In this document: piece after piece, positions 7,312 to 16,193 of the stretch
How positions within the stretch are numbered: position 1 is the stretch's first letter
How the letters are laid out: each line of letters opens with the position of its first letter
Assembly: GCF_003286915.1 (NCBI RefSeq)
Contig: NZ_QMFY01000016.1
Coordinates: 62,001-126,000 of the forward strand
Length of the DNA stretch: 64,000 nucleotides
Direction: 5' to 3'
Origin: Pseudochryseolinea flava
GTDB taxonomy: Bacteria > Bacteroidota > Bacteroidia > Cytophagales > Cyclobacteriaceae
The notes under the pieces: model-generated
What the model was told of the DNA's origin: nothing
Database searches by the model: none
Seen by the model: the letters and a program-made list of their open reading frames with translations, nothing else
Position numbers and translations under genes: made by a program

Positions 7312-10308
7312 ATGAAAACGAGACTCTCCTTTTTGTTTTTAATGCTTTCGTGCTGCATCCTGCAGGCGCAAGACATTCTCGAGAACAACCCACCTTCACT
7401 TCGATGGTATCAAGTCAACACGGATCATTTTCGCGTATTGTATCTAAAGGGCTTCGAAGTCCAAGCACAACGGATGGCCAATACGCTGGAATCATTGCAT
7501 GCTGCAGAAGCTAAGTCATTAGGACCGATACCAAGAAAAATTACCGTGTTGATGCAAAATCAATCGTCGGTATCGAATGGTTTTGTGTCGATGTTTCCAA
7601 GACGTTCGGAGTTTTATACAATGCCACCTCAGGACTATAATTTTCTGGGGACCAACGACTGGTTGAATTTATTGGCAACGCACGAGTATAGGCATATTGT
7701 GCAGTATCAACATGCGCGTCGTGGGCTAACCAAGGGTGTATATTACTTATTCGGAAATCCGACTTTTGCGGCTGTTGCGCAGATGGCAGCGCCGCCATGG
7801 TTTTGGGAGGGTGATGCAGTAGCTACCGAGACGGCGTTCACGCCAAGTGGACGTGGTAAGATTCCTAACTTTGGGCTCGTATTCAAAAGCAATCTGATGG
7901 AAGGCCGAACCTTTCATTACAACAAACAACACCTTCGATCTTACAAACATTTTATTCCTGACCACTATGTATTGGGTTATCACATGGTGAGTTACCTAAG
8001 GAAAAAGACAAATGATCCGGAGATTTTTGGAAAAATTACGCGACGTTCCTGGAACATGCCTTTTATTCCATTTGCGTTTTCAAATGCGATCAAGAGAGAA
8101 ACCGGAATGACCGTATCGGCGCTTTACCGCGATATGGCCGCTAGTCTTAAGGCAGAATGGAAAAACGAAATTGAATCGCGTAAGATATCGACGTTTGAAA
8201 ATGTGAATGTTCGGCGTACGAAAGCATACACAGACTATCTTTATCCGCAGCCACAATCCGATGGAAGTGTGATTGCCTGGAAAAAAGGTATTGGCGATAT
8301 TGATCAATTCGTCAGGTTAAAGGATGGTGAAGAGAAGCACATCTTTACACCGGGATTTGTAAATGAATCCGGTATGCTCTCAGCGCATGCTGATGCTATC
8401 CTCTGGAATGAATTTGGATATGATCCGCGATGGCGCGCTAGAAATTATTCGCTTGTAAAAATCTACGAAACGAAAACGCATAAGAAGCGCGTCATTGGTG
8501 GAAAACGTGAGCGACTTGGCAGTGCTGTCTTGTCGGCGGACGGATCGAAAATTGCCGCGGTCCGCACAACCACGGATTACAAAACCTCCGTAGTTGTTTT
8601 CGAATTGTTTACAGGTAAACAAATCTTTGAGTATAGCGTAGAAGGAGAATTCTATGCAATGCCACGATGGTCTCCTGACGGAACTAAAATTGTTGTCCTC
8701 AGAACAACAACACAAGGCAAGACGATCTCTGCGATCGACGTGAATGCAAATACGATTTCCGATTACCTGCCCATCACGCATGAAAACGTCGGTCACCCAG
8801 TATTGCATGGGACATATTTATTTTTCAATTCACCTATCAGTGGTGTTGATAATATCTATGCTTTGGATTTATCCAACAAACAACGCCTACTGGTCACCAA
8901 TAGTAAATATGGCGCCTACAACCCGGCGATCTCTGCCGATGGAAAACACGTTTACTACAATGACCAATCTAAGGACGGGATGGATATTGTGCGGATCCCT
9001 TTTGATCCGACTGCGTGGGCAGTTTTTAATGAGTATGCACGACCATCATCATTGGCGAGTACGCTCGTAGAACAAGAGCACCACCAACATATTTTAGACA
9101 GTGTTCCACAAAATCAACTGTCAGCAAAGCGGTATACGAAGATTAGCGGTCTACTCAATCCTTATAGTTGGGGATTCAATGTGTTGAGTAATGATTTTTC
9201 ACAACTACTCTTTGGTATTACTTCACGCGATTTATTGAGTACAACACAGATTACTGCAGGTTATGTATATGACAGCAATGAGCGCACGGGCTTGATTCGT
9301 GCCGGTGTAAGTTATCAGGGTTTGTATCCGATCATTGATTTGACGGTAGAAACCGGAGATCGAGATACGGATCGTTCATTCTATAAGTACGACGCGGAAC
9401 AAATTGGCAGAAGAACCGATATCAAAACGACGTGGAATGAAACAACCGTGGAAGGGGGGATACGCGTTCCGTTGGTATTGACCAACTCAAAATATATGCA
9501 GGACTTGTCTATCGGTACTGCTGTTGGATTAACCCGATCTATAGATTATGAAAACTCAATCTATGAAGGGGATAAACTCATTTATCAAGGGCCATCACGC
9601 ATTGCAATCTTCAATGACTCACTACGATTCATTTACAAGGATGACCTTAATAACGGAGATTTAATCTACAATCGAATATCGCTTTCGTACGCGCATGTGA
9701 TGAAAACAAGCTATCGCGATTTTCTATATCGATGGGGACAAACATTTTCTGCCGACGTGATGCACACACCGTTTGGCGGCGATTTTCAAGGTTACTTGTG
9801 GGCGGTTAGGTCCACATTGTATTTTCCCGGGATCTTAAAACATCACTACTTATATTTTAGAGGCGGGTATCAAGAGAGTCGTCAAGGTGTTGAAGGTGAT
9901 TTGTATACCTTCAGAAATCGAATTTCTAAACCACGTGGCTATGCGTATCCCGCTGACGAAAAATTTGCGTCACTGTCGGCAAACTATGCTTTTCCATTAT
10001 GGTATCCAGATGTTAGCATTGGACCTTTGCTGAATATTCAACGAATTAAGGCGAATGCTTTTGTTGATTATGGTAATGGGAGCGGATACCGCTACTTCTA
10101 TCATACGTCGGAACCTGAAGTTTACGTTAGTTTAACGGATGCCAAGTACCTGTCGACAGGTGCAGAAGTGACTGTTGACTTCAACGTGATGCGCCTTACG
10201 CAGAAATTTGAATTAGGTTTTCGTGCAACCTATCTCGCGCAAACAAATCGATATCATCCTAACACCGGCATGGTCTACGAGTTTTTGATTGGGAATATCG
10301 GATTCTAA
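7312..10308 (+). CDS. Exported peptidase-MA-like / TolB-type propeller / beta-barrel protein
   Basis: 998 residues with a signal peptide (MKTRLSFLFLMLSCCILQAQ). Residues 20-290 look like a gluzincin metallopeptidase: HEYRH near residue 124-128 and a downstream glutamate in WFWEGDAVATE (about 166) fit HExxH...E zinc binding. Residues 320-590 hold WD40/PD40 repeats (VLSADGSKIAAVRT, MPRWSPDGTKIVVLRT, PAISADGKHVYYND). The last 380 residues are alternating aromatic-rich strands that resemble an outer-membrane barrel and end in IGF. It could be a surface peptidase anchored by its own barrel. It begins 61 bases after the DUF4249 gene and may share its transcript. Confidence 0.75.
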   Translation: MKTRLSFLFLMLSCCILQAQDILENNPPSLRWYQVNTDHFRVLYLKGFEVQAQRMANTLESLHAAEAKSLGPIPRKITVLMQNQSSVSNGFVSMFPRRSEFYTMPPQDYNFLGTNDWLNLLATHEYRHIVQYQHARRGLTKGVYYLFGNPTFAAVAQMAAPPWFWEGDAVATETAFTPSGRGKIPNFGLVFKSNLMEGRTFHYNKQHLRSYKHFIPDHYVLGYHMVSYLRKKTNDPEIFGKITRRSWNMPFIPFAFSNAIKRETGMTVSALYRDMAASLKAEWKNEIESRKISTFENVNVRRTKAYTDYLYPQPQSDGSVIAWKKGIGDIDQFVRLKDGEEKHIFTPGFVNESGMLSAHADAILWNEFGYDPRWRARNYSLVKIYETKTHKKRVIGGKRERLGSAVLSADGSKIAAVRTTTDYKTSVVVFELFTGKQIFEYSVEGEFYAMPRWSPDGTKIVVLRTTTQGKTISAIDVNANTISDYLPITHENVGHPVLHGTYLFFNSPISGVDNIYALDLSNKQRLLVTNSKYGAYNPAISADGKHVYYNDQSKDGMDIVRIPFDPTAWAVFNEYARPSSLASTLVEQEHHQHILDSVPQNQLSAKRYTKISGLLNPYSWGFNVLSNDFSQLLFGITSRDLLSTTQITAGYVYDSNERTGLIRAGVSYQGLYPIIDLTVETGDRDTDRSFYKYDAEQIGRRTDIKTTWNETTVEGGIRVPLVLTNSKYMQDLSIGTAVGLTRSIDYENSIYEGDKLIYQGPSRIAIFNDSLRFIYKDDLNNGDLIYNRISLSYAHVMKTSYRDFLYRWGQTFSADVMHTPFGGDFQGYLWAVRSTLYFPGILKHHYLYFRGGYQESRQGVEGDLYTFRNRISKPRGYAYPADEKFASLSANYAFPLWYPDVSIGPLLNIQRIKANAFVDYGNGSGYRYFYHTSEPEVYVSLTDAKYLSTGAEVTVDFNVMRLTQKFELGFRATYLAQTNRYHPNTGMVYEFLIGNIGF

Positions 10309-10309
10309 C

Positions 10310-10339
10310 TTGAAAATCCTGTTTTATACCCTATTTTTG
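10310..10339 (+). promoter_or_regulatory. Bacteroidota promoter (TTG-N19-TAnnTTTG) for the E2 gene
   Basis: TTG at 10310-10312, 19 bases, then TATTTTTG at 10332-10339: the consensus layout of the primary Bacteroidota sigma factor. Transcription would begin near 10346, giving a leader of about 77 bases before the E2 start codon. Confidence 0.65.
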
Positions 10340-10360
10340 GAGGCCTAAGGAGAAAACAAG

Positions 10361-10392
10361 CTCTTGCAAAGGTTTGCAGAGGCGTTTTTTTT
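10361..10392 (+). terminator. Hairpin plus T-tract in the E2 leader
   Basis: CTCTTGCAAA (10361-10370) pairs with TTTGCAGAG (10373-10381) with one bulged T, followed three bases later by eight T (10385-10392). It is a terminator for the upstream 998-residue gene or, because a good promoter lies before it, an attenuator in the E2 leader. Confidence 0.5.
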
Positions 10393-10422
10393 GGTGATCT
10401 ATAAAAAACTTTAGAAAAGAAA

Positions 10423-12045
10423 ATGGCAGAAATAGTACGCATGCCTAAGATGAGCGACACCATGACAGAAGGGGTGATCGCTAAATGGCACAAAAAAGTT
10501 GGTGACTCGGTGAAATCAGGCGAACTGATGGCAGAGATTGAAACGGATAAAGCGACCATGGATTATGAGTCGTTCAACACCGGAACCGTACTTTACATTG
10601 GCGCTAAAGAAGGACAGGCTGTTAAAGTTGATGACGTATTGGCCATTGTTGGAAATAAAGGCGAAGACTACGCGGCATTACTTCAAGGCGCTTCGTCAGC
10701 AGCGACTTCAGGTGGCGCGAAAGAAGAACCAAAGGCGGCCGCACCAGCAGCAGCTTCTTCGTCAGGTCCTGCCATTGATATATCTGGCATTAAAGCGGAA
10801 ATTGTTCTCATGCCTAAAATGAGCGATACCATGACTGATGGTGTTATTGCGGCATGGCACAAAAAAATCGGTGATCCAGTGAAAACTGGTGAACTCCTCG
10901 CGGAGATCGAGACCGATAAAGCAACGATGGAATATGAGTCGTACAATGCTGGTACATTACTGTACATCGGCGCTGAAGCCGGAAAATCTGTTCCTGTCAA
11001 TGGTGTTTTAGCGATCATTGGTGAGAAAGGTGCCGACTGGGAAACGCTTTTAAAGGCAAACTCTCAGAAAGGCGGAAGTAGTGCAGCACCAGCTTCAACA
11101 GAAAAAGCGGAAGCAAAATCGTCAGCAGCTTCATCTGCACCGACAGCAGTAGCGGCTGAGTCTGCAAACGGAAGAGTGAAAGCATCTCCACTCGCGAAAA
11201 AATTAGCAAAAGATAAAGGTTACGATATCGCTTCGATCAAACCAAGTGGTGAACATGGTCGTGTTACGAAGAGCGATGTTGAAAACTATAAGCCTTCTGC
11301 GGAAGCACCAGCAGCAAAAGGAAAGTCTGCAGCACCAGTGTCATTGCCTAAGGTAGTAGGACAAGAAAGTTTCGAAGAAATTCCAGTGTCACAGATGCGT
11401 AAGACGATTGCAAAACGTCTTGCTGAAAGTAAATTCTCTGCGCCGCACTTCTATCTCACGATGGAAATTAATATGGACAAAGCCATTGAAGCTCGTAAGA
11501 GCATCAACGAAATAAGTCCAGTAAAGATTTCTTTCAATGATATGGTGGTGAAAGCCACGGCCGCAGCGTTGCGCCAACATCCTGATGTTAACGTAAGCTG
11601 GCTTGGTGATAAGATGAGAAAAAATCATCATGTACACATCGGTATTGCGGTAGCTGTTAAAGATGGCTTACTCGTACCTGTTGTACGTTTTGCCGATAAC
11701 AAATCGTTGTCGCATATCGCAACAGAAGTAAAGGACCTAGCTCAGAAAGCGCACGATAAAAAACTTCAACCTGCAGATTGGGAAGGTAGCACGTTTACCA
11801 TTTCTAACTTAGGTATGTTTGGTATCGAAGAATTTACGGCGATCATCAATCCTCCAGATGCGTGTATCCTCGCAGTGGGTGGTATTAAAGAAACCGCGGT
11901 AGTGAAAAACGGTCAACTTGCAGTAGGTAACGTTATGAAAGTAACGTTGTCATGCGATCACCGTGCCGTTGACGGTGCCGTTGGATCTGCATTCCTTAAG
12001 ACTTTGAAAGGATTACTCGAAGATCCTGTAAGAATTTTAATTTAA
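10423..12045 (+). CDS. pdhC: Pyruvate dehydrogenase complex dihydrolipoyl acetyltransferase (E2)
   Basis: 540 residues. Two lipoyl domains with ETDKATM motifs (lipoylated K43 and K166) are joined by Ala/Pro/Ser-rich linkers; then comes the peripheral subunit binding domain (about 253-289, ASPLAKKLAKDKGYDI) and the catalytic acyltransferase domain (about 315-540) with the active-site DHRAVDG (H513, D517). It transfers acetyl groups from E1-bound hydroxyethyl-TPP to CoA in the cytoplasm. E1 and E3 genes are not adjacent. The pyruvate assignment rather than 2-oxoglutarate rests on the double lipoyl domain and the MPKMSDTMTEG sequence, typical of eukaryote-like E2p. Confidence 0.94.
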   Translation: MAEIVRMPKMSDTMTEGVIAKWHKKVGDSVKSGELMAEIETDKATMDYESFNTGTVLYIGAKEGQAVKVDDVLAIVGNKGEDYAALLQGASSAATSGGAKEEPKAAAPAAASSSGPAIDISGIKAEIVLMPKMSDTMTDGVIAAWHKKIGDPVKTGELLAEIETDKATMEYESYNAGTLLYIGAEAGKSVPVNGVLAIIGEKGADWETLLKANSQKGGSSAAPASTEKAEAKSSAASSAPTAVAAESANGRVKASPLAKKLAKDKGYDIASIKPSGEHGRVTKSDVENYKPSAEAPAAKGKSAAPVSLPKVVGQESFEEIPVSQMRKTIAKRLAESKFSAPHFYLTMEINMDKAIEARKSINEISPVKISFNDMVVKATAAALRQHPDVNVSWLGDKMRKNHHVHIGIAVAVKDGLLVPVVRFADNKSLSHIATEVKDLAQKAHDKKLQPADWEGSTFTISNLGMFGIEEFTAIINPPDACILAVGGIKETAVVKNGQLAVGNVMKVTLSCDHRAVDGAVGSAFLKTLKGLLEDPVRILI

Positions 12046-12062
12046 GAACTTTGATCAATAAC

Positions 12063-12097
12063 ACGTGCCTCCGAATAATCGGGGGCACGTCTGTTTT
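12063..12097 (+). terminator. Rho-independent terminator after pdhC
   Basis: Arms 12063-12074 (ACGTGCCTCCGA) and 12079-12090 pair over 12 bp with one G-U, loop AATA, then CTGTTTT. It ends the E2 transcript 22 bases before hslV, which therefore needs its own promoter or read-through. Confidence 0.85.
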
Positions 12098-12111
12098 AAC
12101 CTGATTCTCTC

Positions 12112-12648
12112 ATGGAAAAAATACATGCAACAACCATCATCGCGATTCGACACAATGGACAAGTAGCGATCGGTGGTGATGGACAAGCTACGATGGGTAA
12201 CTATGTGGCAAAGAGTAACGTCAAAAAAATACGCAAGCTCCAAGAAGGCAAAATATTGACAGGCTTTGCCGGATCGACAGCCGATGCTTTTACATTGCTA
12301 GAACGTTTCGAGGAAAAACTGAACAGTTATGGTGGTAACATGAAGCGTGCTGCGATCGAGCTGGCCAAAGATTGGCGCATGGATCGTTACCTCAGAAAAC
12401 TTGAGGCTATGTTGATAGCGGTGAACAAAGAAGATCTATTACTGCTCAGCGGTACAGGCGATGTGATCGAACCCGATCATGACGTATGTGCGATCGGTTC
12501 TGGATCGATGTACGCGCAATCCGCAGCGTTGGCGTTAAAGAAACATGCACCGCATTTAACAGCTGAGGAAATGGTACGCGAAAGCTTAACGATTGCGGCG
12601 GATATTTGTATCTATACGAATCACAATCTGGTGATTGAGAAGCTTTGA
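12112..12648 (+). CDS. hslV: ATP-dependent protease peptidase subunit HslV (ClpQ)
   Basis: 178 residues of the proteasome-beta-like fold. The catalytic N-terminal threonine is in [20 protein letters not shown]; processing would remove MEKIHA to expose T7. Other family landmarks are [33 protein letters not shown] and [16 protein letters not shown]. It forms a double hexamer that degrades proteins unfolded by HslU. The hslU gene is not adjacent, which differs from the hslVU layout of proteobacteria. It sits immediately after the pdhC terminator. Confidence 0.95.
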   Translation: MEKIHATTIIAIRHNGQVAIGGDGQATMGNYVAKSNVKKIRKLQEGKILTGFAGSTADAFTLLERFEEKLNSYGGNMKRAAIELAKDWRMDRYLRKLEAMLIAVNKEDLLLLSGTGDVIEPDHDVCAIGSGSMYAQSAALALKKHAPHLTAEEMVRESLTIAADICIYTNHNLVIEKL

Positions 12649-12671
12649 AATAATTGAAGTGCATCGAAGTT

Positions 12672-13772
12672 TTACTCTTGAGAGGAGCTCTGCATAGGCT
12701 CCTCTACACTTTCTTCAAGCACAGTCTCTTTTTTAGGAGAAGAATCTTCCAGTAAAATCACAAAGTGTTTCAGATGTGTCGAATGTGAAATCAAAATTTT
12801 CACTAGCCCGATAGCAGGTACCGCCAAGATCATACCTGCGATGCCAAGGATTTTTCCACCGATCACCAAGGCAACGATGGCCGCGAGTGCATTGATACTT
12901 ACTTTCGATCCGGTTATCCTCGGTGTGATAAAATTACCTTCCAGGAATTGAACAATTGAAAAGACGATCACAACGCCTATCGCATACCAAAGACTGTCTT
13001 TTGTGATCAACGCCATCACGATCGGGAACAAGGCTCCGATAATGATACCGACATAAGGAATAATGGTAAGTACGCCTGAGAGTATACCGAAGAAGATTGC
13101 GTGATCGATACCGACGATCATCAAGCCTATCGCGTTGAGTGTTGCAATGATTAACGTTACAAGAAATAATCCGGAGAGATATCCTTGAACGACGCGTTCC
13201 ACATCTTTCTTCCAGGCAAGGTCTTCGTTTCCGGGGAGTAGACTTACGAAGAAGTCACGGAACTTGTGACGATAGATTAAGAATAAGAAGATGTAGATTG
13301 GAATTTGTACGAGCGTTGAAATTGCATTCGTTGTACCCAACAAAATTCCCGCGGCCATGGCGCTAAAGGTTTTCATCAGATCACGAATCATGGCGGATTG
13401 TTCAGCGCCACTGATCCCAAAATCGCGAAGGAGCATGGTCTGTAGATTCGAAATGAACGCATCAAACTTGACTTGCAGATTCGGTAAGTCATTCACCAAT
13501 GAAACCATTTGACCGATGATCAGCCATATGAAAAGTCCGAAAATCACTATGGTGACGAGGAGCACAATGGTAATCGAAAGCCAAGTTGGAATTTTACGGC
13601 GCTCCATTTTTTTGATGATAGGCAGCACCATGATGGAGAAGAGTCCGGCAAAAGCAATGGGAATGATGATGTCGCTAGCGAGAATGATGGCCGCAATGGT
13701 TAATGCAACAACGACCATCAACTTGTAGACGTAATCGAGTCTATCAAAGGAGCGAGGGGTATTTTCCGTCAT
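12672..13772 (-). CDS. AI-2E family transporter (PerM/TqsA type permease)
   Basis: 366 residues with about eight membrane helices. Family features are the paired N-terminal helices (YKLMVVVALTIAAIILASDI), a long soluble insertion between helices 3 and 4, then GYLSGLFLVTLIIATLNAIG, the FFGILSGVLTIIPYVGIIIG loop and the repeat-rich C-terminal helices. Members export small solutes or act as sodium/proton antiporters; the AI-2 name is historical. The C-terminus is a charged tail rich in Glu and Ser. The stop of the neighbouring aminotransferase is far enough (8 bases) that the aminotransferase and this gene may be co-transcribed, aminotransferase first. Confidence 0.88.
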   Translation of the reverse strand: MTENTPRSFDRLDYVYKLMVVVALTIAAIILASDIIIPIAFAGLFSIMVLPIIKKMERRKIPTWLSITIVLLVTIVIFGLFIWLIIGQMVSLVNDLPNLQVKFDAFISNLQTMLLRDFGISGAEQSAMIRDLMKTFSAMAAGILLGTTNAISTLVQIPIYIFLFLIYRHKFRDFFVSLLPGNEDLAWKKDVERVVQGYLSGLFLVTLIIATLNAIGLMIVGIDHAIFFGILSGVLTIIPYVGIIIGALFPIVMALITKDSLWYAIGVVIVFSIVQFLEGNFITPRITGSKVSINALAAIVALVIGGKILGIAGMILAVPAIGLVKILISHSTHLKHFVILLEDSSPKKETVLEESVEEPMQSSSQE

Positions 13773-13780
13773 CCCCTAAA

Positions 13781-14965
13781 TTAAGCATTATCGATAGCCT
13801 GCAAAATCATCGCGCACGATTCCCTGATTTCTTCCTCCGTAATAGTTAGTGGCGGTGCGATTCTAAAACTGTAAGGATGTGACAGGAACCAATAGCAGAT
13901 GACGCCAAGTTCTTTTCCTTTCTCGACAATGCGATTAACCCGTTCTGCCGAGTCGAAGTCTATCGCGAACATTAATCCTATTCTTCTAATCTCTTTGATA
14001 TGCGGATGTGTGAGCAACGATTCGATGAGTTTCCCTTTCGCTTCGACTTGTTCGATTAAATGATCAGCAGTAAGCACCTCTAACGTTGCCAGGGCAGATG
14101 CGCAGCACACGGGATTACCACCGAAAGTAGTAATGTGTCCGAGCATCGGATCGTGTGTTAACGTATCCATGATTCTTTTGCTGGCAATGAAGGCACCTAT
14201 GGGAAGACCGCCACCAAAAGCTTTCGCGATCGTGAGAATATCGGGTACGATGTCGAAATGTTCAAAGGCAAACAGCTTTCCTGTTCTACCCATGCCACAT
14301 TGAATTTCATCTAGTATTAGCAACGCGCCAGTGTCGTTGCAACGCTTTCGCAATGCTTTCATGTATGCTTTATCTGGAACACGAACGCCGGCGTCGCCCT
14401 GAATCGTTTCCATAATCACGCATGCTGTACGATCTGTTATCTGTTGGAGGTCGGGTAAGTGGTTAAAGGTTATAAATTTCACATCCGGTAGTAGGGGGCG
14501 AAATGCAGCTTTCTTCACTTCGTTTCCTGAAACACTCAAGGTGCCGTGTGTACTACCGTGATAAGATTTTCGGAACGATACGATCTCTGTTCTTCCGGTA
14601 TAGCGCTTGGCGAGTTTAAGTGCGCCCTCGTTAGCCTCTGTACCTGAGTTGGTAAAGTAGCAGCAGTGAAGCGAAGGTGGAAGTAGCTCGGTGAGCTTAC
14701 GTGCGAGTAGGTTTGGTGTAGCTTGGATGAATTCGCCATACACCATCACATGCAGGTGTTTGTCAACTTGATCTTTTATGGCTTGTACAACCTTGGGATG
14801 TCGGTGACCGATATTGCTGACGCCGATACCTGAGATCAGGTCGGTGTAGCGTTTTCCTTCTGGTGAGTAGAGGTAAATCCCCTCCGCACGAGCAATGCTA
14901 ATCAGGTAAGGGAAGGGTGTAGTTTGAGCGATGTTGTTTAGAAAGATGTCTTGACTGAACTCCAT
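13781..14965 (-). CDS. Class III pyridoxal-phosphate aminotransferase (acetylornithine/ornithine type)
   Basis: 394 residues. The PLP pocket is intact: NSGTEANEGALKLA (phosphate clamp), D219-E220 in LILDEIQCGMGRTG (pyridine nitrogen contact) and the Schiff-base lysine K248 in TIAKAFGGGLPIGAF. The pattern matches the aspartate-aminotransferase-family class III proteins annotated as acetylornithine or 4-aminobutyrate aminotransferase. It transfers an omega-amino group to 2-oxoglutarate. No arginine or polyamine genes are close, so the exact substrate is open. Eight bases separate it from the AI-2E permease downstream. Confidence 0.88.
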   Translation of the reverse strand: MEFSQDIFLNNIAQTTPFPYLISIARAEGIYLYSPEGKRYTDLISGIGVSNIGHRHPKVVQAIKDQVDKHLHVMVYGEFIQATPNLLARKLTELLPPSLHCCYFTNSGTEANEGALKLAKRYTGRTEIVSFRKSYHGSTHGTLSVSGNEVKKAAFRPLLPDVKFITFNHLPDLQQITDRTACVIMETIQGDAGVRVPDKAYMKALRKRCNDTGALLILDEIQCGMGRTGKLFAFEHFDIVPDILTIAKAFGGGLPIGAFIASKRIMDTLTHDPMLGHITTFGGNPVCCASALATLEVLTADHLIEQVEAKGKLIESLLTHPHIKEIRRIGLMFAIDFDSAERVNRIVEKGKELGVICYWFLSHPYSFRIAPPLTITEEEIRESCAMILQAIDNA

Positions 14966-15028
14966 CCGGCAAAACTATGCAATTGGATTTTGGCAGCAGC
15001 ATGTGTTGGAGGAAAAGGCTGGTGCGAT

Positions 15029-15062
15029 AAAAACCGAAACCCCGCTTGCGGCGGGGCTTCGG
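15029..15062 (-). terminator. Rho-independent terminator after the 41-residue peptide gene
   Basis: CCGAA-a-CCCCGC (15034-15045) pairs with GCGGGG-c-TTCGG (15051-15062) with one mismatch; on the minus strand a T5 tract follows (complement of 15029-15033). It lies 165 bases after the small ORF, on the same strand, supporting transcription there. Confidence 0.75.
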
Positions 15063-15226
15063 AAACTAATTAACCTTAAAAAAATCAGTGTGAAGATGAA
15101 AAAATGTACAGTTCCAGCTTAAAAAATTGAATTTCAACGCTGACCAGGACGACGTCCAGATCATTAAGGAGGCCTGATGACCTGATCAGAGTTGAGATTC
15201 CGTGGGGGAGCCGAAGCTCACTATCT
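15063..15226. other. Untranslated stretch between terminator and small ORF
   Basis: AT-rich sequence with no convincing ORF. If the small ORF at 15227-15352 is transcribed, this is a long 3' untranslated region of about 165 bases ending in the hairpin at 15034-15062. A small RNA cannot be excluded, but I see no strong further structure. Confidence 0.35.
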
Positions 15227-15352
15227 TTAGGAATTTACCGTCACAGAAATCAAAATGCCGGCCACTACAGTGAGCGCCAAAATTAAAACTTGTCTTAAAC
15301 GTCCAGAGATCCTTGTGTTGGATACAGCGCGGTAGTTTGAGTAAGTAGGCAT
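15227..15352 (-). CDS. Predicted 41-residue single-span membrane peptide
   Basis: Short ORF on the minus strand, MPTYSNYRAVSNTRISGRLR then the hydrophobic helix QVLILALTVVAGILISVTVNS and a stop. The basic soluble N-terminus and one terminal span suggest an inner-membrane peptide with a short periplasmic tail. It is free of overlapping genes and is followed by a strong terminator on the same strand. No function is known to me; the pattern resembles short conserved hypothetical proteins of Bacteroidota, but that is recognition by eye. Confidence 0.55.
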   Translation of the reverse strand: MPTYSNYRAVSNTRISGRLRQVLILALTVVAGILISVTVNS

Positions 15353-15492
15353 AGTTGGTTGTTTTTAACAATTCAAAATTCGTAAAAACACACCCCTGTT
15401 TTCAACCGAAAGATTGGTTAAACCATACATCGGTAGCTTTACACTTAAAGCATTGGAATAATGCGAGTTATGAAATTCGACATCAAGCGCTG

Positions 15493-15996
15493 TTAACGCT
15501 TCCGCATGTTGTAACTGTCGACGAGTGAAATAAAATCCCTGATAATATCATTCGGCACTGTTACGGAGAGATGATATTGTTCGATTTTCCAGCCGTTTGG
15601 GGTTTTTCGGAGCACCCCAGAGCCACGACATACTCCCATCCATGTCGTTAAAAGTTCGGAGAACCATGCACAATCGCCTTGAGATGTTACATGAAGGTCG
15701 CGATCGTAAGGTTTAAAGTCCCAAGCTTTTCCTTTGTCGAAGTAGGGCTTTGCAAAAGAATAGAACTGTTCTTTCGTCCAACGCTCGCTCGCGTCAGTGC
15801 CGATGTATACGGCGTCTTCAGCCATCGCGGCAAAGAAAACATCACCCTTCGCTTCGGCAGCAGCACGATGCCAGCTGTCGATTAGTAAATTGATATCCTT
15901 CTCGTGGGTGGCCCGGTCTATGGCGACTGATGATGACGAGGCGCAGCTGGCGAGTATTAGACAGGTGGCCACAAGAATAATTGGAAGTGATTTCAT
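15493..15996 (-). CDS. NTF2/SnoaL-like lipoprotein (DUF4440 type)
   Basis: 167 residues from the ATG at 15996, which opens a lipoprotein signal MKSLPIILVATCLILASC (lipobox cysteine at 18). The mature part is one cone-shaped NTF2-like domain: HEKDINLLIDSWHRAAAEAK, FFAAMAEDAVYIGTDASERW, then KPYFDKGKAWDF and GVLRKTPNGWKIEQYHLSV, the order typical of DUF4440 proteins. The family binds small hydrophobic ligands or acts as an isomerase; the role here is unknown. The frame is open ten codons further upstream, but this would hide the signal. Confidence 0.82.
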   Translation of the reverse strand: MKSLPIILVATCLILASCASSSSVAIDRATHEKDINLLIDSWHRAAAEAKGDVFFAAMAEDAVYIGTDASERWTKEQFYSFAKPYFDKGKAWDFKPYDRDLHVTSQGDCAWFSELLTTWMGVCRGSGVLRKTPNGWKIEQYHLSVTVPNDIIRDFISLVDSYNMRKR

Positions 15997-16107
15997 TGCA
16001 TGCGAGATTAAACGACACGGCCGCAAAATATTGAATATCGGCCGGATAGCAATCCTTATACGGATCGGCTGCTTTCTGTCGTCGGCAGCGTGTTGTTGGA
16101 GAATGTT

Positions 16108-16141
16108 AAAAACCGCGAATGACTAGTGAGCCACTCGCGGT
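16108..16141 (-). terminator. Rho-independent terminator after the sigma-54 regulator
   Basis: ACCGCGA (16112-16118) and TCGCGGT (16135-16141) form a 7-bp stem with further inner pairing; read on the minus strand it is followed by TTTTT. It lies about 50 bases after the regulator's stop codon at 16194. Confidence 0.75.
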
Positions 16142-16193
16142 CCTGATGCAGTTTGACGTGGTAAAATTATGGAGAGCAGTAAAACGTGATCGC

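Noticed and set aside
15075-15150. A short reading frame of about 32 codons on the minus strand before the terminator at 15034
   Set aside because: No plausible ribosome binding site, no hydrophobic or conserved pattern, and composition like untranslated sequence.
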